DNA from: Synanceia verrucosa
Taxonomy: Eukaryota; Chordata; Actinopteri; Perciformes; Synanceiidae
Direction of reading: 5' to 3'
Length of the DNA: 64,000 nt
Assembly (NCBI GenBank): GCA_029721515.1
Contig: CM056561.1
Coordinates: 14,398,501-14,462,500 of the forward strand
The notes under the pieces were generated by a model that saw only the letters and a list, made by a program, of their open reading frames with translations, had not been told where the DNA came from and did not search any database. Shown one piece after another: positions 34,319-44,859 of this stretch; the first letter of the stretch is position 1, and each line of letters begins with the position of its first letter. Both the position numbers and the translations under genes were made by a program.

Positions 34319-35036
34319 GTGGCCGGGCACTTCAGTTCCACTGCTTTTTCAGCAAGTGCTAGGTGCAGTTGAAGAGGTGTCTGCGGTCCAGTCACTGGTA
34401 TCTGTTTTCCAGGGTCGTTCTCCAGCGGACCTCCGCTCCTTGCAGGATGCTGATCCCCTTTTGCATGACCATTTCCTGCCCTTTTGGAGGAGGCATGCTA
34501 AGCCTACCTATGAGGAGAGGCAGCAACTTCCCACTTCTGCGTTAATGCTGCTGAAGCAATGGAACCATTTGGTCAAGCAGGAGGGTGTGTTGTACCGCTG
34601 GGCTTTCTGTTCGGATGGGGGAGAGGAGTATCTCCAGCTTGTTTTGCCTGCTGTCCTGGAGGAGGAGGTCTTGACCCAGCTACACCATGGATCATGGACA
34701 CCAGGGCATTGAGCGCACCACAGAGTTGGTGCGGCAGCGCTGTTACTGGCCCGGGATGTCCGCTGACATTAAGTGATGGGTCCAGGCATGCGAACGTTGC
34801 CAGATTGCCAAAGACTCAGGGACTGTGTCCCGCAGTTTCATGGGTCATTTGCTGGTGTCTCGTGCGAACGAGATTGTCGCCATTGATTTCACGTTGTTGG
34901 AGCCCTCCCGGAATGGGTTGGAGAACATCCTGGTAATGGCTGATGTGTTCAGCAAATATACAGAGGCGGCCCCCACCCGGGATCAGCAGGCAGCAACTGT
35001 GGCTCAGGTCCTGTTGACGGAATGTTTTTTTCCGGT
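34319..35036 (+). pseudogene. Ty3/gypsy integrase, truncated
   Basis: After a linker (PLLFQQVLGAVEEV...LYRWAF), the H2C2 zinc domain appears: HGHQGIERTTELVRQRCYWP, then CERCQIAK. A frameshift lies near 34695 and a stop at about 34775. The catalytic core begins with AIDFTLL (first Asp) and VMADVFSKYTEA, then breaks off at 35036, before the catalytic Glu. The C-terminus and 3' LTR are missing, replaced by Harbinger sequence. It would insert element DNA into the genome if whole. Confidence 0.85.
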
Positions 35037-35640
35037 TTGGTCTTCCAAGCCATATGCAAAGTTAAATAGGATCCACACTGGGGCTCTCCTCATCATGAGA
35101 GGACAAACGTCAGGGCATAGCCACAATCACCTGAGTTAAAAACACAGGATCAGATGCCACATGTGTTGCACTTGATGGATCACACTGATGAGAAATAGGA
35201 TCACAATTCAGGAGAGATTCTGATGAAGCTATTTGTGACTTTACGCACGTGTAGATGATAATCAGAGACGCACACATGCAAACCATGAGTCAGGGAGAAG
35301 ACTGATGACCAGTCAATATTTACTCCAGCCACCCCGCACCATGCCCTCCTACAGCCCATTCCCACCACGCTTTTGTTTAGGATATATGAATCGCCTGTTG
35401 AGCCAGATCACCTCGCAGCGATGTTGGTCAGATTCATTTGCGCATCACAAATAATCTGCATTTTGTGATGGTGCTTTTATTGCAACATGAATGCAGCCAA
35501 TCGCTCTGATTACATCAGGAAATCCAGCTATTGCTGCAAATTGCGTATTAATGTTGACCTGTTCAACTGCACTGTATACAAATTTTGATATGCCTGGCTG
35601 ATGTGTGGATGATCTAGTCCAACACAGGTGCCCTGGTCCG
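35037..35640 (-). pseudogene. PIF/Harbinger transposase fragment, second family
   Basis: The minus strand reads FAAIAGFPDVIRAIGCIHVA, then IKAPSQNADYL. This is the Harbinger core preceding the first catalytic Asp region (AGFPxVIGxIDxTHIxIKAPS), here with Gly in place of the Asp. It continues with CDAQMNLTNIAARW and SGDCGYAL (consensus GDSGYxL). Internal deletions and stops are present. The family differs from the relic at 15.4-17.2 kb. Confidence 0.7.
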
Positions 35641-35794
35641 GCTCAGGGTTGACTGGCTCACTCCCGATCGGTCGGTGTCCGACCGTGGTCAGCACCTGTG
35701 TGGCTCTGGCAGCAGTAGGCAACTCCTGTGACGCTCCAAGGCCGGGAGCTGACCGGTCACAGCTCCACGCACAGCTGTTTACAAACTAGTGACC

Positions 35795-35935
35795 GCTAGG
35801 TTGGCTATTGGCCTAGAGTTGGCTAAAACTTCAGGATCAAGAACAGGCTTCTTCAGAAGAGGTTTGATTACGGCTACTTTAAATGACTGAGGTACATAGC
35901 CTGACAGCAAAGATAAGTTGATCATGTTTAATAAA
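35795..35935 (-). pseudogene. L2-type LINE reverse transcriptase scrap
   Basis: The minus-strand translation reads NMINLSLLSGYVPQSFKVAV, then IKPLLKKPVLDPEVLANSRP. This is the conserved pre-palm segment of L2-type LINE reverse transcriptases (S-x-FP-K-x-A-x-I-x-PLLKK...NYRPISNL). It is only about 140 bp and is joined directly to Penelope-like sequence. Confidence 0.7.
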
Positions 35936-36510
35936 GAGGTGCCATGAAGAAACCATTCATGATGGCTGAGAGGGGGTCTCCCATGGCAAAACCCTCCTTT
36001 TATCTGTACACAGAGCCTCTGAATAAGAAATACATGGACTTGGCCACAAAGGTTAGCAACTGGACTATGTCCTCAACTGTTAGATTTGTTTGTTGACAGC
36101 AGTGTTGAGTCTGCTTGCAGGTGGTTCTGTACTATGTTTATTGTGACATCCACTGGAGGTTTTTTGCACAGGGAGACTACATCATGAGATATGAGTACCT
36201 CATCTGATTTTACTTTTACTGTGCTTAATTTGTGTGCCAGCTGCTTTGAGTTTTTAGTGTTGCTTTGTCCAAACCAGGCGAGATTTTATTGTCTCAGCTA
36301 GGGCTTTTGAGAGGTTGTTAGTGACTGAGCCCATGCTGTCAACAGTAGGGCGGAGTCAAACATCTTTTTTGTGTATTTTGGGGTTGCCATATATTCTGGG
36401 AGTGATACTGGCTGTTGGTACTAAAAACTTTTGTCCTTGTCTATTTCCCCCTCGTCCACGAGTGGTTTTAGTAGAACCTTCAGTCTTTTCTTTCTCTCCT
36501 CTGTAGAGTT
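35936..36510 (-). pseudogene. Penelope-like element RT fragment
   Basis: The minus strand shows IYGNPKIHKKDV-like, then a VDSMGSVTNNLSKALAE-type run, and near the end YFLFRGSVYRQKGGFAMGDP, then LSAIMNGFF. The order (P-K-I-H-K, VDS, NLS, then F-R-G-x-x-Y-x-Q...G-x-A-M-G-x-P-L-S) is typical of the Penelope/Poseidon clade. Frames are scrambled by indels. No GIY-YIG endonuclease is visible. Confidence 0.6.
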
Positions 36511-36784
36511 CTTTTTTAAACTTCATATGTATCTTTGTCCTCCAGCATGGCTATCATTTATTTTTCGTATTGCTCTGTATCCACAATGATCATGGTATGG
36601 GGCACCGTTTGTAAAGTTGGTACATGCTAAAATAAACAGCAACTTTTTGCCACATATAGCAAAAAACATATATATAAAAAAACATGTTTTTTCTCATTTT
36701 AATTTTGACCAGATTTACAGCAATGTTTATGAGCTTTGTGATATTTACTTCTCTTGTGAAAATATAATTTCAATGTTTAATCTG

Positions 36785-37612
36785 AATAAAAAAAAAATCT
36801 AAATCTAAATTTTAAGTTTAAATGTTAAGTATAAATCTAAGGCTACGTTCAGACTGCAGGGCCCAATTTTTTTTGTGAAATCCAATTTATTTGCGAGGTT
36901 GTTCACATTTCCGATTAAATGCGACTTTTATGTGATCTCCAGTGTGAACTTAAACGCCTCACAGGTGACCATGCGCATTGGAGGACGTGACGACGTTGCA
37001 TGCAGTGAGCTTGCTCAGTGTTTACGGAAGTAAACATGGACGCTAGCGGTGGAGTGTAAACAGCCCAGTTCTGATAAGACCCCTCCAGTTTGGCTTGAAT
37101 AGAGCTATCCCCTCAAATATGAATTAACTCAGAAACCTCGTTATCCCTCTAATGACTACTCTCCACATTATTGTCCGCCATGGTTGTTGTTTTTCTTCCC
37201 GCTCCCGCCTACATCTGCCGCAGAATAGTGATGTTTGTAGCTTGTTGATGACGTGTAGGTCGGATGAATGCGACCTGGACGTTCAGACTGAAGTCGCATG
37301 TCAAAAGATCGGATATGTATCGGCTTTAGGACTACATATCCAAGTGGCCTGGGTCACGTTTGAAAACATCGGATCTGTGTCGTTCAGACTGTAATTAAAA
37401 GATCAGATACAGGTCGCATAGGGGCAAAAAAAATCTGATTTGGGTCACTTCAGGCTGCAGTCTGAACATGGCCTAAATGTTAACTATAAATATAAATGTC
37501 AAATCTAAATGTTAATTATAAATCTAAATGTTAAATATAAATCTAAAAGTAAAATATAAATCTAAATGTTAAATATCAATAAAAATTTTAAATCTAAATG
37601 TCACGGGTGAAA
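36785..37612. repeat. AT-rich minisatellite split by a MITE
   Basis: Units close to AATCTAAATGTTAAATATA (about 18-19 bp) occupy 36785-36840 and continue at 37474-37612. The 633-bp element between has its own termini and target duplication, so one array was interrupted by insertion. Confidence 0.75.
36841..37473. mobile_element. Harbinger-type MITE
   Basis: The inverted termini are GGCTACGTTCAGACTGCAGG and GGCCATGTTCAGACTGCAGC, flanked by TAA at 36838-36840 and 37474-37476. A 3-bp TAA duplication fits PIF/Harbinger. The 633-bp interior has no transposase. Subterminal words such as GTTCAGACT and GATCGGAT recur, typical for transposase binding sites. Confidence 0.8.
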
Positions 37613-38724
37613 CTAAATATTTAGCTAATTCACTCTGTCACCGGAAGTACCAAAAAGCTCATTGATGCGAATGAGCGAGAGGTGTCGCCGTTGTGAAAAC
37701 GCATCCACAGCCTCTGTAGGATTTGCTAATCATTTGCACTGTAGAAAATGAGTGGCTCATTTATTAACCAGAAATTAACGAGAGGGGCTGACTGGAGAGC
37801 AGTGCAGCAGTCTGACACGGCGGCTGAAGAGAGAGTCTTGTAGTGTAGTAGTAGTAACACCTTCAAAGGAACATAGAAATGCTCTGAGATCACAGACCTC
37901 ATGGAAAGTAAGTCACTACTGTCTTCTCCCCTGTCAGAGTTTTGAGGTGTTTTTTTTTTAAGCTTTTGTTTTAAAGGTTTATTTGATTGCGTCAATCTTT
38001 CACTTATATTATTAGCTTTTTTGGAGGGTGGCAACCAACTTTAGGTGCATTTACCGCGGGACTTGAGATGATTGCATGAATCTGGAATAGATTTGCCTTG
38101 ACTTGATGTGCAGGGTAACCAATCAGGTGTTAGGATCCGCCCAACAACTTTGATTGGTTTGACAGATTAAATAAATTCATTAAGCACTGTACCAACACAG
38201 GACCATGAAATAATTAATTAAATAGTGAAGTAATTGTGTTTTTTTCCGTAAAATAAATTGGTATTTTCATGAATTAATGACACATTTAATTCCAATTCTC
38301 CAATTTTTAGGGCTCAAAGAGAATCTACACTTGAGACGGACTGGAAACTACAGTACGTCCCAGACCAAACACGAAGTGTTGTGTGCATATCAGGCATTGG
38401 TGGTTGGAATGTGGTTAATGTCATCGGTAGTGGACTGCTGATTTTTGAACAATGGTTAATCTAATGTTATTAGCGTTTTTGATCAATAGGAATGACTGCA
38501 TTGTTAGTTTCCTTGATTTTTTTTAAATGGAGTTCTGCTTCATGACCTGCTTTCATCTTCTTAGTTGTTTCACATTTCGGGCAGTTTGTCCAATTAGTTT
38601 TACCATAGTGCATATTGTGCAGAGGAATAATATAATAAAAAATTTAATAATATAATTTGGACACGTGGCGTGTCGGATTAAAAAGCCTGTAGTTTGAATG
38701 TGACAACATCGTGAATTAGGCAGT
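37613..38724. other. non-coding, no gene recognised
   Basis: No coding homology and no resolved repeat. Confidence 0.4.
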
Positions 38725-38880
38725 GAAATAACTGACTGGGAGAACAACCAGAACACAACATTAAAAAAAAACAACATATCAGGACGGATGCGATAGTGTG
38801 AGATCACTTTATGTCAATTTTAGTTGTATTTCTGTCAGTTAAACCAGTGATTTTCAACTTTGGAGTCATGACCCCATGTG
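38725..38880 (+). repeat. upstream flank of lectin duplication unit 1
   Basis: GAACAACCAGAACACAACAT, ACATATCAGGA-GGATG and TTTCTGTCAGTTAAACCAGT are shared in order with 55568-55715, upstream of CTL-2. In unit 1 a LINE is inserted directly after this block. Confidence 0.75.
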
Positions 38881-38914
38881 GGAGCACCTGACATTTCTAG
38901 TAATTAATAAAAAT

Positions 38915-41005
38915 GAAAAAATGCTAGCACCTCTTTTTTTCAGAACAGTTATGGAGATTAAAAATAATTTTTATATAAGTGCTCACATGAATACAGCTGC
39001 AATTAAGTTATTATTGAAACCAGACAAAGACCCCATCCTGCTAGCTCGTCCTCTGTCACTAATCAACACTGACATCAAAATTATATCTAAAGCACTCGCC
39101 TCCAGGGTGGAGAAAATTATCCCGTCAATAATTCACAAAGATCAAACAGGATTTATTAAAGGCCGACATTCCACTAACCACTTTAGAAGGCTTCTAAATC
39201 TGATCAGTTTGACGCAACGCTGCAACAGAGAAGCGATCGTTATATCACTTGATGCAGAAAAAGCCTTTGACAAAGTGAATTGGTCCTTTCTCTTCTCTGT
39301 ACTTCACAAATTTAGCTTCGGTGAGTCATTCATCCAGTGGATCTCAACTCTGTATAACTCACCTAAAGCTACTGTCACCACTAATGGGATCACTTCACAA
39401 AGCTTCACTTTGCAAAGGGGAACTAGACAAGGATGTCCACTCTCTCCCCTACTGTTTGCGATTTTTATCGAACCATTGGCAGCAGCGGTACGTCAAAACA
39501 ACATCAAAGGTATCTGCTCTCTGAAGTCTGAACACAAAATTAATCTATACGCGGATGACATTTTACTTTATCTAGAAAAACCCAAAATATCAATGAAGGA
39601 AGTATGTAAACTCATTACAACCTTCTCACGGCTATCAGATTACTCCATCAACTGGTCAAAATCAATTATACTTCCATTAACAGAGAGCTCATGGAATCCT
39701 GCAAACCAAAACTCTCATTACTCTTTCCCTACAGGCAACATCAGATATCTGGGCATAAATATTTCCTCCAAACTCTCAGATCTAGTCCACTTGAACTTCA
39801 CACCTCTCTTGGACAAAGTGTGTGGTGATCTGAGCCGTTGGAATAACCTACCCATCTCACTTTTGGGATGAATAGCTACTGTCAAGATGAAAAATATTAC
39901 CTCAAATCAACTATCTCTTCTCCATGATCCCATTTAAACCCACAACAAAATGGTTCCAAACATTAGATTCAGCTATCGGTAAATTCTATTCAAAAAACAA
40001 AAAAGCCAAAATCAGCCTGGCTACTCTCCAGAAGAATAAGTCTGAAGGTGGACTGGAGGCTCCCAATTTTCTGCATTATTACCTATCTTATCAGTTACAA
40101 TACCTTATCAAGTGGATCCATCCACAGGAAGAATATAACTCCTGGATGGAACTAGAACAGTTAGACTGCAACCATATTAAACTTTCTGATTTACCCTTTA
40201 TCACCTCCATTCTTAAAAATCATTCCTGCTTCAAGAACCCTTTGATTGCCTCCACCCTGTCTGCTTGGTGGAGAGCCCTTGAAATCACAGGTTCCCCACT
40301 TCAACCCGATGTAACCCGATCTACAGCCACCTGAATTCACCGAATACATCGCCAAATTGTCCCCCAAAAATAAGAAAAACCTCTCAAAAATGTATAGTTT
40401 CCTCTCAAAGACTGACTATACATTTACCTATTCCAAAATGGGAAAAAGACTTATCCATATCCTTAGACCATGATTTTTGGACTCAGATCTGTGGTAACAC
40501 ATTTAACATGACAAAAAACACTAAACTACAACTGATCCAATTTAAGGTTCTCCACAGAACACACGTACCGCAGTATAAAATGTATAAAATGGGTTTCTCA
40601 CAGTCTGACTTGTGCACCCAATGCACTCAAAAAACTGCCGACACTTATTTTCATGCACTGTGGCTATGTTCTCCTGTATTTCAATTTTGGGCAACAGTCA
40701 CACAGAAACTCTCTTCTATTTTGGACTGCAGGATCCCACAGTCTCCAAACTTATGCTTAATTGGTGATTTTACAATAACGACAGTACCAGTCATTCACCT
40801 CCAACCCACACTTGCAGCTCTCGCCATCGCTAAGAAAACCATCTTGGTTAACTGGAAGGATAAAAGAACAATCAACATCACCCATTGGCTAAACCTCCTC
40901 TTTGAGCATATCTCATTTGAGAAAATATCTGCTTTCCGAAAAAACCAATTGACATCTTTTGCAGAAGAATGGTCTCCATTTATTAGAGCTCTTAATATAA
41001 ATTCA
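38915..41005 (+). pseudogene. L1/Tx1-type ORF2: reverse transcriptase and C-terminus
   Basis: An open stretch to 39871 contains the RT motifs in order: RPLSLINTDIKIISKALA, DQTGFIKGRH, ISLDAEKAFDKVNW (motif A with catalytic Asp), LQRGTRQGCPLSPLLFA (motif B) and LYADDILLYL (catalytic YADD). Then RYLGINIS marks the thumb. After frame changes, WFQTLDSAIGKFYSKNKKAK, GGLEAPNFLHYYLSYQL and the Cys-containing FSQSDLCTQC...YFHALWLC follow, ending at 41005. Frameshifts near 39870 and 40335 disable it. The protein would nick DNA and reverse-transcribe LINE RNA at chromosomal targets. Confidence 0.9.
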
Positions 41006-43492
41006 TAGTCTGCTCTTGTCTGTTAGCGTATGCCGACCCCCCTCATAAATTTTAGTTGTTCCAGAAAATATTCATACTCTCTGTGCCTTTATTATGACCC
41101 CTAACTTGTCTTCTCTTCTCCTCTTCTCCTATACTACATTCATTAATGAATGATGGATCCAAGGACTCCAAGGCTGGGTGCATGCACAAGGGGATTACTT
41201 TTCCTCTGGTCCCTAGCGTCGTTCTACGATTCAGTGAGGCCTGCCCAGCTGTGGCCCCTCCCCCCCCGGGGGGGGGTGACGTGTCCGATGTCTCTCCTTT
41301 TGGGCCCTAGGACTTCTGGGCCTTCGCTTTTTTCCGGGGGCCGGGGGGCGGTCGTTGCCCCTATCTCCTTGTGGCGGTCCGGCTGGCTCTGGGGGTTTGG
41401 GGCGTGAGGTGTTTCCCCGTTCCTTTCCTCCCCGCGTCCCTCCTCTCCTCTCTCCTGCCTGCCCGCTCCTCCTCCCCCTTCTCCCTTCCTCGGGTTGTCT
41501 GGGGGTCCTCGTCGCCTGTGGGGTTGGCTTGGGGGCCGGGGGCTCTCTTCTGGGGGGTGGGGGTTGGGTGGGTGTGGGTGCTCCGGCCCGCACGTGCTCA
41601 GGCAATCGCCTGGGCCTGCATGTCACCACTGGAGTTCCAAGCTCAACTTGCTGGATCCTTGATCTGGGTCCGACCCTATCCTGGGCTGAGATGGGGCCAA
41701 GCCGGATGGGGGCTTACACCGTTGCCTGGGGGTTCTGGCAATTCTTAGCCTCCTGGGCGCACCGTGGGGTGGGTTGCTTGGGTGCCGGGCTGCCGCTGCT
41801 GCGGAGGCAGCGTTGGCGTTTTATTTTCCCAGCAGTGTTTGTCTCCCCGTGCTGGGGGGTGGGAGGGGGTGGATCGGTGTTACGGTGGGTGGGGGGGGCA
41901 TTCTCTAATTAATGTGTGCTGCTGGCTCGCTGCAGTTCTGCGTGGCTGCTGGGGCTCTGTTCTGGGGTCGCGGATTTCGGGGTCATGATGTTGGTGGGGC
42001 CTGCTGCTTTGTGTGGGCTCTCCCTGGCTCCTGGCCTCTTGGTCCTGGGGGCCTCGTGCTTCAAGGACTATGCCCATCTCTTCCACTCCCCTCGCAGCTC
42101 TGTTCCCATGGGCCGGGTCCACACCAGACTGCCTCTTAAGGTGCATTTCACATATCTTGCACCTCACTGTACATAGTCACTTTTAGGTATATATAGGGAT
42201 TCGACACATAGGGCTTTGAGGACAGGTGGGGGTGAGAACGGAGGACAATTAGGTGGTGCAAATTGCAGTGCTCCAGGGCACTGTATTCTCCCCCTCTCCC
42301 ACCTACTTGCCCCCCTTGCTCTTCAATTTTAATACAGCAAACACACTGACACTTTGAGGGGGGTTTGGGGTGGCTTGAGGACTTGGATTAGGGTTGGCTG
42401 CAGGTACCCCTACCCTGCAGCCCTCTGTTCTTCCCCTGCAGCCACTCCTGCCCTTCCAACTTTTAATGCACCACATTACACACAGGGTAGCACTAAACAC
42501 GTTCTAGGGGTTAGGCTTCCTCGTCTGGAACCGGGGAAGCCCATAAATAGGTCGGAATCACTAACCTAAATTAATGGCCCCTCTGGTGGGACCCTGCCCC
42601 CTCGAATCTCGGGGCTGCGAGGGGGGGGTTAACGGCCTGGGGGGTGCCCTTACATCTATGGCGGGCCCCTGACGCTGTGGCCATTGGGAGTTCTGGGCTG
42701 TGGTTATCGGCCCGGTGACCTCAGTGGCGGTGTCATGGCAGCTAGGTTTAGGGGGTGTGGTGGCTGGTCGGTATGGTCAGGGGAGCTGATGTTGGGCTCT
42801 TTGCTGGCGTGTTAATATAATCAATGGTTGTCGGTGGCGTAGCCACCCTTTTTTTTTTTTTTTTTTTTTTTTGGTTAGTTGGGTCGGCGCGTGCGGTTGC
42901 AGGTGGTCTCCTGGGGAGTGGTGGTTTCTATCTCCTCCTGGTCGTTGGATCTGCGTGGTTCTCGGTGGCCTGGGTGGCTCTCTGGGTTTGGCATCGCCGG
43001 TGCTTCCGCTTCCCCGGGGTGTTGTGGACGTCTGGCCGATCTGGCCATGAGGGGTCGTGGTAGACGCTCTGGGCTTTGGTGTTCTTCACACATGCATGTT
43101 TTATAGAGATCTTACCAGCTCCTCTCGAGTCACATTGTTGAGTACTGATGTGAACTGCTAGTATGTGCCAAATCATTCTTCTGACTTCTCACTAAGCTCA
43201 TATCTTCTCCACATACTTCTCTCACTTGTGTTCTTGGTAGCCTACTCTTTACGGTTAGGTCCTCCACAACTCTGGTGTTTAGTACCGTTGGGTGTTGGGA
43301 TGAAGGTGTTAGGAATGACACAGCAGCTTACACGTTTTTGATTCTAAGAGTACTGCCTGTCTGTAACCTCCCCTTTTTTGTTTTGTCTTATCTCCCTGTC
43401 TGTCATTTATTTCCCCCTCTTGTCACCCACGTGTAGCACGTCCCTCTCTGGCTTATAACAGGAAATTCCAATAAATAAAGTAAGATTAGATT
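41006..43492 (+). other. G-rich 3' UTR of the L1/Tx1-type LINE
   Basis: Strongly GC-rich compared with its surroundings. Long open frames here are composition artefacts rich in Gly, Trp and Pro. There are many G runs, the densest at about 41512-41581 (runs of 3-6 G within 70 bp). A C8G9 palindrome is at 41260-41276 and a T run at 42849-42872. The segment 42960-43205 is homologous to 17340-17575. Confidence 0.65.
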
Positions 43493-43814
43493 CCAGGGAG
43501 GGCCAGTGATGGTCACATATATGCACCAAATATTAATAGCTTTTGCTGCCAGACTAAAATATGCATAATCTCATAAAAGGTTGACATTTTTTTGTGGTGT
43601 CGAACAATGAGAACAATGCAGACAAAGTTGAAAAAAAAAATAAATAAAAAATAAAAATGAAAAAATACCAACAAAAACAGCACTTGATAAGTGCTCCATA
43701 AAGGAGATGAGCTCCAGCTGCCCAGGCTTCTTCTTGTTGGCGTGGTGGAGAGGAAGACATGCTTCTCATCCTTTGCTGATAGCTTGATGATGCTCTTTAT
43801 CCCCTTGGACACTC

Positions 43815-44175
43815 TCATACAATTCTATATATACACACTGCATATTAGCTGTTGTTATATTGAGTTGGACATTTCCATAAAATTTTGTATGTAGTGTTAA
43901 TGTGTTTTCATTGTTGTTATTCTGTACACATGGCATCTATTGCATGTCTGTCCATCCTAGAAGAGGGATCCCTCCTCTGTTGCTCTTCCTGAGGTTTCCT
44001 CCGTTTCTTTTTCCCTGTTAAAAGTTTTTTTTTGGGGGGAGTTTTTCCTTAGTCAATGTGAGGGTCATTTGTAAAGGACAGAGGGTGTCATATCCTGTAC
44101 AGATTGTAAAGCCCAATGGGGCAAATTCATAATTTGTGATATTGGGCTATACAAATAAACTTGACTTGACTTGCC
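43815..44175 (+). mobile_element. L2-type LINE 3' UTR and tail
   Basis: The words GAGGGATCCCTCCTCTGTTG, AGTTTTTCCTTAG, ACAGAGGGTGTC, TGTAAAGCCC and GATATTGGGCTATACAAATA, followed by CTTGACTTGACTTG, are the familiar 3' end of a teleost L2-type LINE with short tandem tail. No ORF part is attached. Confidence 0.7.
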
Positions 44176-44639
44176 TTGACTCCACCTCAAACACCTAGAA
44201 GAATAATCTACCATTCATTTCCCTGACTTGGATGTCAGAGTTTTCGCTGTGGTTCTGTGTATCTTTCAAATGTTTAACATGCTGCAGGTCTTTAATAATT
44301 CGTTGTTTGACTTATTGTTTGTTCAGTATTAATTTACAGCTTGACTGACTGTTGATATCCTGACCAGGGGAAATAAAGTTCTCACTTTGTGGCGTAATAT
44401 CTACCTGGCTTTTCTGCCTCCACTCATAATAATATTATATAATCTAAATGTTGTCTAAAATTAATAATGTAGCAAACTATTCCTTTATAAAATAATAATA
44501 TTTTTTTTTAATTTCCTGTTTCTTGTATCTGCATGTGGGACAAGAGACAGTTGTTGCTGTAAATTGCTGCTTCCTGAATATTTCAGAATAATTTAATGTT
44601 TGTTTAATGTTTTATTCTCATAATGACTCATATGACAAT

Positions 44640-44764
44640 GAAACATTATTATTATTATCAGGACATGAACATATCCACAGGTCATGAGTGGAGAGTTTAA
44701 AATAAGAGGAAGAGCCAGCTGACAATCAGAAAGAGGAGCAGCCAGAAATCGGAACACATCTGTT
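44640..44764 (+). promoter_or_regulatory. CTL-1 core promoter and non-coding exon 1
   Basis: Nearly identical to 57720-57847 ahead of CTL-2. TTTAAAATAAG (44696-44706) is a TATA-like box. A CCACAGGTCATGAG lies 20 bp upstream. Exon 1 probably starts about 30 bp after the box and ends at 44764, before a GTGAGC donor. The acceptor before the coding exon is CATATTCCAG or the AG just upstream. Confidence 0.6.
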
Positions 44765-44859
44765 GTGAGCTGCCTTTTGTTCATTCCTCTTAAGCCTCAT
44801 CAGTATTGCTTGATGTTTCCATCTGTCTCATCTCCGGGTCATATTCCAGCTGTGGAGTC

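Larger units (their letters stand above)
38915..43492 (+). mobile_element. L1/Tx1-type LINE, 5' truncated
   Basis: The element holds the reverse transcriptase and C-terminus of ORF2 followed by a G-rich 3' UTR of about 2.5 kb ending near an AATAAATAAAG at 43471-43482. The 5' part (ORF1, endonuclease) is missing, the usual result of incomplete target-primed reverse transcription. It sits between the two flanks of lectin unit 1 and accounts for most of the size difference between the units. Confidence 0.8.

Noticed and set aside
41150..42560. Several long overlapping open frames on both strands
   Set aside because: High GC lowers stop frequency; the products are low-complexity and lie in the LINE 3' UTR.
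43513..43818. Phe-rich reverse open frame of 101 codons, membrane-like
   Set aside because: Produced by A-rich low-complexity DNA; no start context, splice structure or homology.
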